From: Ornithinimicrobium humiphilum
Lineage (GTDB): Bacteria; Actinomycetota; Actinomycetes; Actinomycetales; Dermatophilaceae
Direction of reading: 5' to 3'
Assembly (NCBI RefSeq): GCF_006716885.1
Contig: NZ_VFPU01000001.1
Span: 558,001-622,000 of the forward strand
DNA length: 64,000 nt
Part shown: positions 63,149 to 64,000 of the stretch, one piece after another
How the letters are laid out: the number at the start of each line of letters is the position of its first letter
Position numbering within the stretch: position 1 is the stretch's first letter
Program-made: the position numbers and the translations under genes
Notes under the pieces: generated by a model
Seen by the model: the letters and a program-made list of their open reading frames with translations, nothing else
Database searches by the model: none
Told to the model about the DNA's origin: nothing

Positions 63149-64000
<852 letters not shown>

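Overview
The window is GC-rich (low 70s percent by eye) chromosomal DNA from an actinobacterium, most likely a Micrococcales member of the Ornithinimicrobium/Serinicoccus/Janibacter kind. The basis is codon use, the many TANNNT leaderless promoters, and gene order. From memory, the core blocks pmt-rsmI, metG-tatD-rsmA-ispE and glmU-prs-rplY-pth-mfd-mazG-eno-ftsB-DUF501-ppx follow Mycobacterium tuberculosis Rv1002c to Rv1026. I see no phage genes, transposases, CRISPR array or plasmid genes. The genus is an inference.

Layout. 0-3.2 kb: the 3' part of ornithine carbamoyltransferase, two bacterial PH-domain membrane proteins and a TPR protein. 3.2-9.2 kb: protein O-mannosyltransferase divergent from sdhCAB, then rsmI. 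9.3-11.7 kb: small membrane proteins and an SPFH/ribbon-helix-helix pair. 11.8-19.5 kb: an accessory region with three paralogous modules, each an ECF sigma factor overlapping a membrane protein with an anti-sigma-like N-terminus. The second and third modules are separated by a DUF3037/HipA-like kinase pair and a small membrane protein. 19.6-29.2 kb: a tandem GNAT, metG, tatD, rsmA, an MFS exporter, ispE, an ABC-F ATPase and a MarR regulator. 29.2-34.2 kb: tRNA-Gln, TetR, glmU, prs, rplY, pth. 34.2-38.5 kb: a leader-peptide-controlled DAHP synthase and a PspA/TPM pair. 38.7-49.6 kb: mfd, a frameshifted VOC gene, an NAD(P)-binding protein, a lipoprotein, mazG, eno, an FtsB-like protein, DUF501, ppx and uracil-DNA glycosylase. 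49.6-64 kb: tRNA-Leu(TAA) with an unusually short variable loop, cstA with a CC-tailed small protein and an ArsA-type ATPase, a UTP-sugar uridylyltransferase, an M14 peptidase, an N-formylglutamate amidohydrolase-like/DUF1704/ATP-grasp operon, a Bax-inhibitor-1 protein, a non-coding tandem repeat, AraC, VOC and a partial DUF808 protein.

How the parts work together. The housekeeping genes cover succinate oxidation, rRNA and tRNA modification and charging, isoprenoid, UDP-GlcNAc and PRPP supply, glycolysis, nucleotide sanitation and repair. The envelope theme is strong: three transmembrane sigma-factor modules, PspA/TPM, SPFH, PH-domain proteins and Bax inhibitor. The most distinctive features are: the three sigma modules, which share one promoter motif with identical spacing (ACCTTT-N13-CGTT); a dispersed 10-mer, ACGGCATACC, found 12 times on both strands; an aromatic leader peptide with alternative hairpins; a long-range paired 5' leader on rplY; and a matching pair of operator-like sites upstream of the MarR gene and the MFS gene.

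Limits. All family assignments are by motif recognition without database searches. Hairpins and promoters were read by eye, and no folding energies or statistics were computed beyond a simple expected-count estimate for the 10-mer.
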